A DNA stretch of 64,000 nt from Prostheceraeus crozeri. Its lineage: Eukaryota > Platyhelminthes > Polycladida > Euryleptidae. The notes below the pieces were generated by a model. It was not told where the DNA came from. It saw only the letters and a program-made list of their open reading frames with translations, and did not search any database. Of this stretch, positions 1 to 12,168 are shown piece after piece (position 1 is the first letter of the stretch; every line of letters starts with the position of its first letter). Where the stretch lies: positions 310,001-374,000 of the forward strand of contig CAJQUW010003080.1 of NCBI GenBank assembly GCA_907163375.1. Direction: 5' to 3'. Position numbers and translations under genes: made by a program.

Positions 1-283
1 AGTTTCAAAAGCAAGTAAATAGTAAGCTTATGATCGAACGTCTCGGTGGCACTCCGTCGTCTGATAGACACATTGTTGAACAAGGAGGAGGAGGAATTAG
101 CCAAAATCACTCATGAATACTTCCTGTTGAGCTTTGAAGCAATATTCTTGATTACTCTAACCTCTGCCAAATGAATGTCGATCGGATTTCGTTGTCTGCC
201 TCCTTACAATATTTTCATATCTTTCGACTGTTAAATCTGTCATTTTAAAATAGCACGATTAGAAGAACGAGGCTATTTTTATT
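1..283. other. Unannotated stretch
   Basis: I see no splice-bounded exon, RNA gene or repeat end here. The dispersed repeat R3 starts near the right edge of this stretch. Confidence 0.4.
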
Positions 284-900
284 TTGGGAAATGCGAGGTT
301 AAGTTACGAATTTCAATTCGTTGCCATTGAAGAACTATATCAGTCTATCTACAAGGAAGCAATCTGCAAGGAATCTTTTATTCGCAATTGTTTTGTGCTG
401 TCCACAGAATTAGATTGTTTAATCGTATCACTTTCGTATGCACTTCGAGAAGTGCAAACTGATTCAAACAGATGGCACATACAGAAACTTAATAAGTGGG
501 CAAAAAGAAATTTTCAATACCTTACAGAGATAGGAAAAATAGTCGTGCGTCGCTTGCGGATTGCTCTGAATTCCTTTAAAATGCTCCGATGGCCACGACT
601 CTTTCAGATTCGAAGAATTCAGATCATTGCACAAAAGTTTTCACGATAATGTTGGGCCCTCCGATCATTTTAAAAAAGTTAGCAGGCCCATGAAAAAACG
701 TTCACAAACTTCTCTGTAGAACTTGACATCGTCTGTGTCTCTTTGCTGTGTGATCCGGTTGATAACATACAGTCACTGAAACATTGCACAATTTGGCGTG
801 TTTAATGTTGAACTGGCTGCTTATTGTTCGATTGTGCCATTTCACCAGCGTTACATGTTCCAATGATTCCTCTCTAGTCAAACAGAAGAAGAGACGACTT
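284..900 (+). repeat. Dispersed repeat R3, copy 1
   Basis: This block recurs at 47205-47830 in the same orientation, with similarity running at least from about 430 to 900. Matching pieces include a shared open frame (both copies read RRIQIIAQKFS near its end) and the non-coding stretch that follows (GTTCACAAACTTCTCTG, then GGCGTGTTTAATGTTGAACT). Copy 1 has an open frame of 121 codons (284-649); the second copy keeps only 68 codons of it. I do not recognise the frame, and it may be chance coding within a repeat. Family and true ends are unknown. Confidence 0.6.
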
Positions 901-965
901 GTCTAATTCTGTGGTGCTGTCACTTCTTTTTGTTTTTGATAATATCTTTTTGACATGCAGCATCA

Positions 966-1141
966 TTGACAACTAAGGTCTGTCGTAGTACATTGGATAT
1001 CTAAAGTGAATGACAAATATTCAGTCAATACAAGACATCAACACCCTTGATTCCCCGACCGCACTCGCCTGACCCAGGAATCGAAGCGAACTCTACGGTG
1101 GAGACGAGATCGCACCTTCTTCACTAGGCCACGCTGACGGT
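966..1141 (-). mobile_element. tRNA-derived SINE, copy a
   Basis: Read on the minus strand, it begins with GCGTGGCCTAGTG, typical of a tRNA-like A-box region. A B-box-like TTCGATTCC follows, then GGGCGAGTGCGGTCGGGGAA-type body sequence, and a 3' tail containing TGTACTACGACAGACC. The body matches copies at 1339 and 17451, and the tail matches those at 1145 and 17451. This is the usual layout of a tRNA-headed SINE with a family-specific tail. It forms an inverted pair with the copy at 1339-1470. Confidence 0.65.
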
Positions 1142-1144
1142 ACT

Positions 1145-1200
1145 TAATCGTTGTCATTCTCTTTCGATATTCAATGTACTGCGACAAACCTTTGTTGTCT
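1145..1200 (+). mobile_element. SINE 3' tail fragment, copy b
   Basis: Only the tail module is present (TTGTCATTCTCTTT, then a TGTACTGCGACAAACC-like stretch). It is in plus orientation and directly abuts the 5' end of the minus-strand SINE copy a. It is either a severely 5'-truncated insertion or the remainder of an older copy interrupted by copy a. Confidence 0.5.
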
Positions 1201-1338
1201 ATCTGTTCTGTGACGCAGTCGAATGACATGCTGTCTAGCTACAAGATGAACGCTGGTAGCATTCTGTCAATAATGATAGGACAATAAGCTGTCGATAACA
1301 CTTGGAGATGACTTCTACTTTCACTCGCATTTCTTTTG

Positions 1339-1470
1339 TGCCGTCAGCATGGCCTAGTGAAAAAAGTGCTAGCTCGTCTTCACCGCGAACTTCGGTCGGG
1401 CGAGTGCGGTCGGGGAATCAAGGGTGTTGATGTCTTTTATTGACTGAATAGTTGTCATTCTCTCCAGATA
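1339..1470 (+). mobile_element. tRNA-derived SINE, copy c
   Basis: It starts with CAGCATGGCCTAGTGAAAA and carries the body sequence GGGCGAGTGCGGTCGGGGAA and the beginning of the same 3' tail as copies a and d. It lies opposite copy a, so 1017-1451 could fold into a long imperfect hairpin. Confidence 0.6.
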
Positions 1471-4400
1471 CACAGCATCATTACCCATTTTTATGATCAG
1501 AATAATATCATGAATGGTGTGCGAAACCCATCACAGTTTTGCTTCTCAATTGCATCACTTGGCCTTCCCTTCAGTTTAAGTCAGTAGATTTGATCAATAA
1601 CGCATAGACATCCCTTCATGCGACTTACAAGGAAACATTTCTATGATTTCATAGGTATTTTGTGTCACTATTGTTACATTTCGCATGTAAAAATTTCTGC
1701 TACTCCTATAATGAAAAGGCAAATTCCAAATAATGCTAACGATAACAGGCTCAGATATCTCGCAATATCACCCTCCAAATTATGTGCATACCTTCAAATT
1801 GGTAACAAATTTTATAAAGTTCTGGATAGGATAGGTTGGATAGGATTTATTTATCCCTATTCTGCGAATTCAAAGTAAATTGCAGATATACACAGAATAT
1901 CGAAGACTACAGAAATATCTGTCGCTTCATCATCCACATGGAGTGGATGAAATATCATATCTCTTTATTGTTATATAGAAAACTAACCTTTTCTGTGATT
2001 TATCACTAAAATCAACTAGAGTTAAAATCAAGTTAAATTATTGAGTTAAGCTATGAAATTTCACATATAATGAAAAGCAAAGCATGTTTAATGATGATCA
2101 TCAAACATGAAGACTGACACAAGATCATCATATAGAGTACTGGTCATAAATGCTCTCAAACATCACACCGACCAAGTAAAGAAAGGCTAGAGTCCTGGAA
2201 CAAACAGAATGGACTTTGTCTTTCGTCCATCTCGTCTGCAAGATTCATTCATCAAAGCGACAATTTCGAAGACAGTGCATTTCGTCCGAATATTGATGCA
2301 ATGATGTAATATCTTAGAGATTGATGTAAAGCTACTGCCGACACTTGACTCTTTCAGAACAGATATCAGTGACTCTGACTGGGAGCCAAGTTATAAGATG
2401 TTCACATACTCGAACATGAACGAAATCATGCGATATTGCCAGTTTATTTATATACCATAAAACCAGTATCAAAGTTCATAAAAGTCTGGCGGGATGAGAT
2501 TAATTCTTCTCTATTCTCTTTCAACGGAAATTACAGATAATATTGTTTTAATACGCAAAAGATCCAAATTTTTATTGTGTCTGGCGTTTCATTATCGACA
2601 ATGAGCGAATGAAATATCACACCTTTTAGAAAACAAGACTTTTCTGTGCGAAGATTATGATCTATAAGATGTAGTAATGTCTATAACCATGGATTCCTGC
2701 GTAGAGCATGCATTGTGATAAAAATTAAAAATAATTTATTGCGATTACTGTGAAAGCAGACATTCACATTTTAGTATTTCAAATTCTTTGTATTCCTTGC
2801 CATGTTTATCACAAGCATTGCAATACGGAGATAGTAAAAAGCCAAAAGGAGGACTGAATTTTATTGCTGCTCTACATTTTGTGCCATCAAAATAATCATA
2901 ATCTAATTAATAATAAGTAATCAAAGCACTATACTTGCAGAGGCTGGTATTGCGACATTTGTTCCACATGATGCAAAATCCCAAAATCCTTTGTCAACAA
3001 GCTTATCTCTATTTTACGTAGCTGATATTCACCTCTTTCTGTTTTTGTGAACACGTACATGTAGATGGCTTACTAAAAGTAAAAATAAACAGTGATTTCA
3101 AGCTGGATAATGTGCTTCGCCGAATTTTCTCTGAAGATAACAAATCCGCACAGTTGACACATCCTATGTAAAGTAAATAGTGACCAATGGCCATGAATAC
3201 TGCATTCCATTCATCGACGACTCAAATAGCTTAGAGGTGAGTCATCCGGGCTTTGTCAGAGTTTGGAATCACTAGATTGTCTTGATTTCGGTACTTATGG
3301 GTTATCTCTCCCCCAATGTTTTCAAATTTGTCTAAAATCCGCAAAAATGAATCGATCGTCACAAAACTTCAAATACTCGTGCTTGAGGGTATTTTCAATC
3401 CACAAGCAAAATACTATGCAAATCGGACGAGTACTTTTTGAATTAGAGACGATAGATTGAAGTGTAGTCATGTCAGCAGCTCGATCCGACCCCGCCAGTT
3501 CGATGCATTATCATCACTCGTGGGTTCATCGCTCTCTCCGTGATCGTCTCATCAGCTGCTATTTTTAAATCTTCCCACGACTCCTGCCGCACCACACCTT
3601 TTTAAAGTTAAGTATATTAGAGTAAGGGATGTGACCTTGTCATTGTCACTTCACAAGCGAAATAAATTTGTTGACCAATGTGGGAGTCAGTGATGATAAA
3701 GATAATATACATAGCTACAGCCAAACTGTAACTAATCCTGTTCGATGCCTTACTGTTCCGTTGTCTTGTATGCTACATTCATGAGCATGATTGTGCGATT
3801 CCGTGCAATTACCTTCATTGAGAAGTTACCTAAAAAAATGAGTAGTTACTGCAGAATTAAGTTTAAATTGCGATTAATCCGTCAATATATAGGATGCTTC
3901 TGACGAATTACTCTAGTTTATAACAAGAAATAATATTTAAATAATATAAATAATAATCATATAATATTTCATATATACTGCATACATATATATTTCATAT
4001 GCTGTGTTCATGGATATACTGAAACGAAATATGTACAAAATACGATACATATAATTGGATGAAGTTAGTAAGTTATATTTCAGTGTAATATGTATTAGTC
4101 AATAAACTGTTATATGCAAATAGATGCTGTCATAGTTAGCACCCTAGTAAGAGCCCGGGTCTGCTGGCCTTACAACCAAGACCGTTCGGCTGTAGCTACT
4201 GACGTCATTGAATTTTGAATCTGCCTTGTGTTTGTCTTTCTCTGAAAGACCGTTGAATCTTGTCTGCTGAAGACGTGAAGAGTTACATTGTACTTAATAT
4301 GTTCATCCCTAGATAATTAGTAAATAAATGCCATTTTCCTTCTCCAGGTAATGGCTCAGTCATTTTATTTTCATTAGGAGATGTATGTTACTTATCCTGC

Positions 4401-4524
4401 AATTATGTATCTTTTACCCACTTAAAGTTGGCAAGCATCTTGTGTTTCACTTTGGCGTGATGAACATTTTTGCGATGAAAGTACTTTTACAATGAAACGC
4501 TTGACTATTGCATTCATCTTTTAG
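1471..4524. other. Unannotated stretch upstream of the STPG4-like exon
   Basis: AT-rich sequence with only short open frames and no feature I can name. Earlier exons of the STPG4-like gene would be expected here or left of the window. I looked for further PG-x-Y coding repeats bounded by splice signals and found none. Confidence 0.4.
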
Positions 4525-4687
4525 GCACATGGCATTTCGATCTCGGACGAAGAGACTGCCATCCAAAGAATTTCTACCTCGAGAAGGACCCGAGCCGGGA
4601 AAATACGAATCCATCGTCCTTCGATCTGCTCCCGCCATCAATTCTAGCTTTCGATCTCGAGCGCCCAGATTTGTGACATCCCACACG
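4525..4687 (+). CDS. STPG4: STPG4-like sperm-tail PG-rich repeat protein, penultimate coding exon
   Basis: The exon is bounded by an acceptor (CATTCATCTTTTAG) and a strong donor (GTATGT). One base completes a split codon and 54 full codons follow. The protein reads FRSRTKRLPSKEFLP, then EGPEPGKY, a sperm-tail PG-rich (SHIPPO-type) repeat, then a stretch ending SFRSRAPRFVTSHT. It ends in phase 0, exactly what the exon at 12505 needs. From memory of the family, the order FRS, then a P-x-EGPGPG-Y repeat, then F-x-SR-x-PRF, then a terminal PGPGAY repeat matches vertebrate STPG4 (C2orf61) better than STPG1 or ODF3. Members are testis- or cilium-associated, probably on axonemal microtubules. Earlier exons were not found, so this is a partial gene. 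The family call is strong; STPG4 orthology is inferred. Confidence 0.8.
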
Positions 4688-5074
4688 GTATGTTTCGATT
4701 AATTCGCACAATTATGATTGTATCTAACACGCATTCATTGAGCACGCATTGACACGAAGCTGTACCGAAATATGAGGAATTACATGAGAGAATCGCCCGT
4801 CCATTACCAGTCTTCAAAGTTTGACACATCGCAATTAGCAAACTGGTCTGTAATACGTGTATGCTAATCTGAATATCAAGTGCTTCAGGCGATGTTAGAG
4901 ATTGCTTAGAAATGTGCGAATTTTTAAAAAGAAATCCAACACTGGATTGCGTTGAAGTGCTAAATCGGATATGTGCCGTTGCCACAGGTTGCTATGATAC
5001 CCATTACCTGAAAATGATGGCTTCCAATGGCTTTGATCATTGGTGATTAATTGAATGTTTGAAGCTAACCCTAT

Positions 5075-5801
5075 TAGTCCGGGAGCTAGCGTGAAGTTGT
5101 GCAGGGAACGAGGTAGTACATAAAACTTTCACATAGCATAGTACACCTCTAACCTACTGCAAAACTTCGCGTCTGCCGGATCAGATCATTTGCTTTTCAG
5201 AAATAGAGAGGATAGCACAATCCTATGTATTTCAGTGGTAAAATTGTGACATTTAAGGTGTTGACTCCATTTTTTCGTTTTTTGCTCATAAAAGTTACAC
5301 AATTGTTGGCTGTTATTATAGAAATCATCTACAGATCATGATCTTTTCAATCATTCAGTGACAGAGGATGAAGTAAAGTGTACAAACAGACACTTTTCGT
5401 TAAAGTATATCAACAATTTTCCTGAAATTTCTATGTTAAAATTTGCAGTTACACCAACGAAAAGTGTCTGTTTGCTCACTTTACTTCATCCTCTGTCACT
5501 GAATAATAACTCATTTGAAAGATCATGATCTGTAGATGATTTCTATAATAACCATTTCAACAAAATGCCAATTTGTATCATTTCTATGATCAAAACTTGA
5601 AAAAATGGAGTCAACACATTAAATGTCACAATTTTACCACTGGAAATACATAGGATTGTGTTATCCTCTCTATTTCTGAAAAGCAAATGATCTGATCCGG
5701 CAGACGCGAAGTTTTGCAGTAGGTTAGAGGTGTACTATGCTATGTGAAAGTTTTATGTACTACCTCGTTCCCTGCACAACTTCACGCTAGCTCCCGGACT
5801 A
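5075..5801. mobile_element. Foldback/MITE element with about 325-343 bp inverted arms
   Basis: The left arm (5076-5399) and right arm (5458-5800) are near-perfect reverse complements around a loop of about 58 bp. The termini read TAGTCCGGGAGCTAGC and its complement. A 3 bp direct repeat TAT flanks the ends if the terminal T/A is counted in the element. It has no coding capacity. A diverged partial copy of the right arm surrounds the hAT element at 43-45 kb (pieces 42984-43018 and 45112-45180), so this is a dispersed family. Confidence 0.85.
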
Positions 5802-6329
5802 TATCCTTACGGGGCTCTATTGGGATCCTCGTCAACAGTCTTGAAACTCAGGGTTGACAAAACTGTCCCATGGGCCATTTCATAAATTCCCAAAATAAAA
5901 TTTAATAAATTCAAAGGATTTTTATGTCAATTGATTAACAAGTTGGTGTATGGCCGCAATTGACTCTACAATGGATTGGCAATTGGACGGCGCTATGTTG
6001 TTATGGTATGCTTGTTTGTAAATGTTTTGTTTCTTGTTATATCGACGACATTCTATACATCTCGAACGTCTACAGGAAAATATTCAACATCTGTTTCCAA
6101 ATATACGGGCACATGCTGCACGCACTGAAATGCATTGAGTGTTTGCGGCCCGGGATCCCGAGATGATCAGTCCTCATCGCAAATACAAATGCTCATCAGA
6201 TTCTCGGCTTTCTGAATGAAATTTGTACTGTGCATCTTTCAATAAACTAATATTTCACAATGGAGTTATGAAATATCTGACATAAATGAACACAGGCTAT
6301 TATCGGATGTTTTGATCACGACCTGGACT

Positions 6330-7060
6330 TGAGTTCTCTTGACTTTCTTAGTGTCTTACTGAAGCCGTTTCATGCATTTAGGAACACGGCCTCCCTCCTA
6401 ATGTTGGACCACAACCTTGGAGTTTGCTCCATCGACTGCCACATCGCTGGTAACTCATCTCTCCGCCGTCTTCTCTGTCTTCCTCGATTTCTTCCTCCCA
6501 CTCGTAACTGCCACTCTGTCACTCTTCCGTCCATCTATTGTTATTTCTTCTTGCGAGATGGCCTGCCCAATTCCATTTCAAACTTTCCGCTTCTTCGGCA
6601 ACATCCTTCGCTTGTGTATTCTTCTAATTTCTTCATTTCGTAGTCTCTCCCTTCTTGTTGCTTCTAACATTCTTCTCTCCATCGATCTTTGCGTCACTTA
6701 AAACTTTTCTTTTTGACCATCCGTCAGGGACCATGTGGGAGAACCATAAGTCATTACCGATGGTATACACGTATCAAACAGTCGCTTCCGGTGTTTCATT
6801 TGGATTTCCTTCGATGTTAAGTAGCTGTTGAGTTTCCAAAATGCTTTCCACGAGTTTTGTATCCGTCTTTCAATCTCTTTTAGCTGTCGTTCTTGGAATG
6901 AAATTAGCTGGTCTTAATATACTCGCACATATTCTGTTACATATTCAATATTGATTCATCTTAAGGCCTTACCTATCTGGTTCAGTTCGTTAGTCATTAC
7001 TTGAAGGTCACCTGCGTTTGTGCTAAAAGGAACAAGATCATCTTACTTAAACATGTTTAA
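6330..7060 (-). pseudogene. RTE-like LINE reverse-transcriptase 3' relic
   Basis: The minus strand reads as the C-terminal half of a non-LTR retrotransposon polyprotein. From the 7.05 kb end there is a DDLV catalytic-loop remnant followed by DLQVMTNELNQIGKAL, then QLISFQERQLKEIERRIQNS, WKAFWKLNSYLTSKEI, KRLFDTCIPSVMTYGSPTWS, RRMLEATRRERLRNEEIRR and a GRKKSRKT-like basic end. This motif order is known from endonuclease/RT proteins of the RTE-type LINE group. Several stops, frame changes and a gap after the DD loop show it is dead. It lies antisense in the STPG4-like intron. The clade call is tentative. Confidence 0.75.
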
Positions 7061-8550
7061 ATGATCCGTATCTCCGCATCAATTTTCAGTGCATCAGTTT
7101 TCAGTGCAATGCCTGTTTTCTGTCTTGTATGTAGTGCATGAGCTGAGTGCACGTGTCTGAATAATATTTCGTAACCATGGAAAATATCAACTACTAGGAA
7201 ATGCTTGGCTTTTATCACTGCAGAAGGGAAATGTGCGAGGAATATGGTAGTCAGATTATGGCATCTCGTTATCTTGCATTCTTGTCCTGTGAAAATATGT
7301 ATTCATGAAAATATTTACTTCCAAAAGGTTGCGTCATTTAGACAGTAAATCTCCCTTTCGTAATAATAGTCAATAACTGGAGACCGATATTTTTAACAAA
7401 TTGATAGGCGTTGTAGATGAACTCAACTTTTTCTCAATAATCGTATTCAGTCATTTCTCAGTAAAAAGTTATTATGTCCATAATAGCAAGTTCAGTCGAA
7501 GTATTTAATATACTTAATATTAAATATTTTATATATTAAATGCTTTAATATTTTTGTACGAATTTTCTTCTACCATTGACATGCTTGTCTTTCTTGTTAA
7601 TCTTCTTAAACATTTCAACAGCCTGTTTCTCAAACTGAGTCATGATTGGCGAATTTTCCTAATTATTGCATAATTTGTGTTAGATTTTAGAATATGCCTA
7701 TTGCTTGACAAGACTGTAAAACTTTGTTGTTAAGGAGCATCAAGTGATGTCTCTTGAAAGGTGTTGACTTGTAGATTAATTTTGATCATAACACAGTGCG
7801 GTAAAAGGAAGTTTGAGGTAAAAGGAAAGAAACACTGATCAACAAAAAGGATAATTATTCATAAGATAATAGTATAAGTAAGGAAACTGTGATACTGGAG
7901 AGGGATTTAATTATGAAAATTGTATGACGCAGATAGTATGTGACTGCAAAGCACCAGTAGCACAGTAAATCAGCTCGTAACGTGTTCTCGGCGAATATGA
8001 AAATGTGCTGATGCAAAGAACAGGAGATAAATTATGTCTTTCCTCTTGAAATTATTCATCTAGTACAAATCAGTTTGAGGAGTTGAGTATGTTGATGTCT
8101 ATTTGATAAGCAGATTGCATGAATTATTCTCCTGTTCCATCCACACAGTCAGAAAACATCTGTTCATCTTCAACACATAGTCATCGTCTAATTTCGTTCC
8201 GCAGTGCGAATAGAGCTGAACTGAGATTGATGGTTGACAACTGGTCACACTTGGTGGTTGCTAAATCAAAGCAAATGGCACAAGCATTCGAAAATTTCCA
8301 TAATAAAAGTATAAGGATCAAAATTGAAGGAATAAAATACCCAATCCCTCCACGAACCAATCACTTTAACAACCGAATAAACCGAAAATGAAAGACTTTA
8401 AAAAAACTGAGGCGCTTTCGGTGTTATTAATTTTTTTGGAAATTTGAAACATAACACAACAAATGGTCAATATAAGCTAAATAAACTGTGAAGATCAACT
8501 GGCTGACAAAGCCTATATTTCAAATGCAACAATTTCGAAGATATTTATCT
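7061..8550. other. Unannotated intronic stretch
   Basis: AT-rich, with a short run of overlapping ATATTTAATATT-type words near 7505-7550. I see no exon, RNA gene or element ends. Confidence 0.4.
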
Positions 8551-8558
8551 TCTACAAG

Positions 8559-10519
8559 CAGGGCTGTGGAGCCGATGCGTTATCTCATCGGCTCCGGCTC
8601 CACGACATTGATGTGAAAGGCTCCGGCTCGGCTCCGGCTCCGACTTCAAATTCAGGTTCTATCTATGCTGGTTATCCTGGATCCGTTGAACGGTTTTTTT
8701 TGGATAACGGTGTGGCCTTTAGAGGCTTGCTACAATCATCAAATTAGTTTTCATTAACAAGTAACGACTTAAGTTAATAATAAAAATGATAATAGCCTAA
8801 TATAATGATAAATAACATACTTGTCATATATTTTTGCATCAATTGACTATCTCTGAAAGATAAAATAAAGTTATAGCCTAGATTGGTTAAATTAGATAAA
8901 GATCTCCCGCACTGGCTAAATATAAATTGACCTAGCTTGCAACCAGTCTACTACGAGGCTACATTAAATACGACCACATGAGTGATGATGATATACCTGA
9001 TTAGCCGTCACAGGGGCCGAATAGTAGTATAAGCTTTTTAACAAAGTACTAATTGTAATTCTATGCAGCATACTTAATAAGTTGAGGCTTAACTTACATT
9101 ATGTTAATTTCGTATTTTTCATTATGGCGTAAAGTTGCACTAAATAATTCATCAATGATTCATGTATATTATTATATTCAATTTATGTATAACACATTAC
9201 CACTATTCCTCTGATGATGGTTAGGCTGATGAAACTGAACTCGGAGTATCACACAGCATGTTGCCGGGTGCAATGCATAGTAAAAATTTGACTGCGAGCA
9301 CCGAGCAGAAATCCCATCTACTTTGCTAGCTTTCGAATGCGCGTGCGGTTTAATGTCATAGACAATAGAAAAGGGAGGTCAAAAGGCGCCTTTATTGAGA
9401 GCGTCTCAGTCTTTTTTTATTGTTTACATATATGTCAGCATGATATCAGCATAAAGTGTTGACAGACGGAAAAAATAATAATGAAAATTCTTGATATCCA
9501 CAGGTCTATGACATTTGGGGAAATATTATTACACAATACGGCTCTTGTGCAGTCCCCCCCCCATTTTTTCTCTGGTCAAAAGATGCAGCACCATTGGATG
9601 TCCGTTTCAGCATCACCGGTTTGAGTGTAGCATTCCGTGCTGTTGTAAAAATCTACATGGGTAATTGCGATGTCATAGTCGCAAACTTCGCCAGCAAGTC
9701 AACATTGTAATTTGCCTTCGGGTTTTTCGCATTGAAATATACCCTTTGAATTTTGAAGTCAAAGGAAATTCATTGTGAATGAGATGCCTCTAGAATAATA
9801 GGGCGCTACTAGAAGTGGCTGGGTCGCTTATTGCTATAACCATGTGAGGACTTGTAGTCAGGTCATTCGTGTGAGTGTGAAGAGTTATCCCTCCAATCAA
9901 AATTGATCAAATTGAATAATCGATTGTTTTGAAAAATGTAGGTGGGGGGACTGCACAAGAGCCTACAATACAATCTAAGGAAATTGGCATTGTCAAAGAT
10001 GCCAGTAGCTTCTGCCAGTAGCCATACCGATAGATGGTAACCTACATAGTAACCGTATTAGATTTAAGACATTGCGCAAGCAATGTAGCTATATTATCTT
10101 TGCTGACTGAACTGGAAATGTGTACATAAATGACTGGCGACTTGTCTCTAGGAATCTACAATCATCTAATTAGCATACATATAACAAGTCTTCAAATTAA
10201 TGGATTTTGGAGAACATGTTGTCACTAAAAGCGATGGATATTAGTCTTACGAAACATATGTAATAAAAAAATATTACACATGTGTGTAAATATAATACAT
10301 ATAATACAAAAGAAGGCGGCAACTGCAAAGAAAGATATCGTGGAGGACAGATCATTGGTATACTTAAAAGACATATCTTTAGATTTCAAATGATTTAATT
10401 TTTTTATGATGCCAATTAATACCTTTCAAAATTCTAGATTTATATCAAAGCTCAAACTATCGGAGCCGGAGCCGGAGCCTTAATGCTAAATCGGCTCCGG
10501 CTCCGGCTCCACAGCCCTG
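8559..10519 (+). mobile_element. Non-autonomous hAT element (family hAT-A), copy 1
   Basis: The ends are CAGGGCTGTGGAGCCG and its inverse. The element is flanked by an 8 bp target duplication, TCTACAAG (8551-8558) and TCTGCAAG (10520-10527), with one mismatch; CAGGG-type TIRs with 8 bp duplications are diagnostic of the hAT superfamily. Both subterminal regions carry many GGCTCC words, including a small palindrome near the left end, of the kind hAT transposases bind. No transposase frame is present. A second copy in opposite orientation lies at 43019-45103. Copy 1 has about 240 bp near 10200-10435 that copy 2 lacks, and lacks about 350 bp present in copy 2 near 44280-44630, so both are internally rearranged derivatives. 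Confidence 0.9.
9540..9963. mobile_element. 424 bp TIR element nested in hAT-A copy 1
   Basis: The ends GGCTCTTGTGCAGTCC and GGACTGCACAAGAGCC are inverted repeats. They are flanked by CACAATAC and TACAATAC, an 8 bp duplication with one mismatch. The same insertion sits at the equivalent place in hAT-A copy 2 (43361-43786), so it happened before the host element spread. The duplication length suggests hAT or P superfamily, but the termini are not the usual CA-G type. It is non-coding. Confidence 0.75.
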
Positions 10520-10745
10520 TCTGCAAGCATACTGCAATGGCCTTGAATTGTTAGGATGAATCACAGAATAGCCTACGTTTCAATGATTGAGCTTATTAAT
10601 ATTTGAAAGACATAAAATGCATAGTAGTAGTGTAATTCAGTCCTTTTAGGGCTTTGCTTTCTTCGCATTGCGATGGTCATGATAGACATCGCCAATTAAT
10701 ACTGTTCAGCAAACATTTGAATAGCGGGCCGTGCCCACCCGGGCC

Positions 10746-10813
10746 CCGAAATTCGAGGCCGGTTCCTACCATAGAGCAGCCGAAATTCGGGGCCGGTTCC
10801 TCCCATAGAGCAG
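10746..10813. repeat. Two-unit 34 bp GC-rich tandem repeat
   Basis: Units 10746-10779 and 10780-10813 both run CCGAAATTCG, GGCCGGTTCCT, CCATAGAGCAG with two differences. The second unit runs into the left end of R1 copy 1 at its CATAGAG motif. The block is much more GC-rich than its surroundings. Confidence 0.8.
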
Positions 10814-11644
10814 GTATATTAGGTAGAGTGGTAACCCCGCATTTATTAAATCCCCAATATGTATACACTTTCGAATTTATTAAATGAACTTAAAGGAGAT
10901 ACAGATGGTATTGTCACCAAATGTGAGATACGAAACTTTTTGCAGTTTTGCAGAAATTACAACGGAATTGAGTGATCATGATTGTAATGCAGAAGGAATG
11001 ATGGTATTTCACAGATTCTCTGTGTCATGACAGCCTTCGAAAGGTAATGTTTGTTAAATTAGCAATTCGATGGGCTCCTTGGTTTCGTGCTCAACCTCAA
11101 GAGTATTGTCTTAAGCGTGATCATATTACAGGCAACCTGTCACTGGCAGAGCAAACCCACATAATCAAAGACAATGATTTCAATTAACCTTCAAAGATGC
11201 AAATGGGTCCACATCACTATTCAGATTCTAGAAATTAAACATGAATTCAGTGAATCATAAAATCATGCCGGTGAAAATTGAATTAAAAATCTGAAATTTC
11301 AACCAAGAAAGCACGAATGATATCATGACTTTTTCATGAAAACTTCCATTATAAAGCGGTTCATGAAATTCCCTTGATAACTTGCTTGATTTCCGCTTAG
11401 CTAGGATGCTTATTAGCAGATATTCATGCCTTTTGATATCAAACTTGTTGCATACTACTTATATAGGAGAGTCATTTCGGTGGTATATAAATTGGCAAAT
11501 TTTGACCGTTTTCAAAACTGCTCAAATAATTTTTTGGACCTTGGGAACGTAATCTCCGCAAAAAAACTGAATCTATTCATATAAAAACTCTCACTGTATG
11601 CAGATACTTTTCTGAGTCGACACTCTACCTATACATCCTCCTCT
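10806..11644 (+). mobile_element. R1 element (non-autonomous TIR family), copy 1
   Basis: R1 is an element of about 830 bp found four times in the window (also 13562-14540, 20517-22099 on the minus strand, 24808-26508). Its imperfect termini are best seen in the minus-strand copy, where both ends read AGAGTAAG, then TAGG(T/C)AGAGCG. Copy 1 keeps TAGGTAGAGTGG at its left end and GAGTCGACACTCTACCTA at its right. Shared internal landmarks include ATTAAATCCCC, TGTTTGTTAAATTAGCAATT and AATAATTTTTTGGACC. There is no plausible transposase. The superfamily is unassigned because I could not find a clean target duplication. Confidence 0.75.
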
Positions 11645-12057
11645 GGTCCATTGAGCTCAGAAGTTCTCAATAAAAACATGAAATGCGTGAAACACCTTCC
11701 TATAAATGGAATCCGAAAAGAATGCACTTCAACATAGACTCATGTCAGATTCACAATTTTGAACTCATTCATTTCCTTCACTTTGCATTATATTCGCCAA
11801 TTTTGATGCAACAGAACCCTTGACCGATTTAAGCATATCAAAATAGGGGGCCTACTTGTTTTGGGACAAAGTTTTGACGCATTCATAAGCAGTTTCGCGA
11901 GTAATTAGACTTAGTTGTCGATTAACCTCAGAACTACCAGATTCCGAAATCAGGGAGGGACTTTCTGATCACCCTGTATACATGTGTTTGCATATGTTTG
12001 CTAAGATGGCTGAACGAAGCTTAAAGTATATCCATCGGTAGCACGCAGTCATCACTA

Positions 12058-12168
12058 TTTCACTTAAAATCAACTTCTAGAATGTTTTAATATCGATTTA
12101 AGCAGGCAAACTAAAACTTTGTGAAAGGGGTATACTGGACAAGGGACACTGGATCTCAGGTCTCAGAG
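12058..12168 (+). repeat. Dispersed repeat R2 fragment
   Basis: It matches 40875-40965 in the same orientation: AAATCAACTT, AATGTTTTAAT, CGATTTA, GCAGGCAAACTAA, then TCAGGTCTCAGAGG. The final motif equals the terminal motif of the small inverted-repeat element at 39842-40059, so R2 may be part of that family. Confidence 0.5.

Noticed and set aside
4447-4985. Minus-strand frames of 79 and 113 codons overlapping the STPG4-like exon
   Set aside because: The plus-strand exon has matching splice sites, phase and PG-repeat motifs; the antisense frames have none.
6329-6701. Open plus-strand frames of 104 and 94 codons
   Set aside because: They are shadows of the minus-strand RTE-like LINE relic that occupies the same bases.
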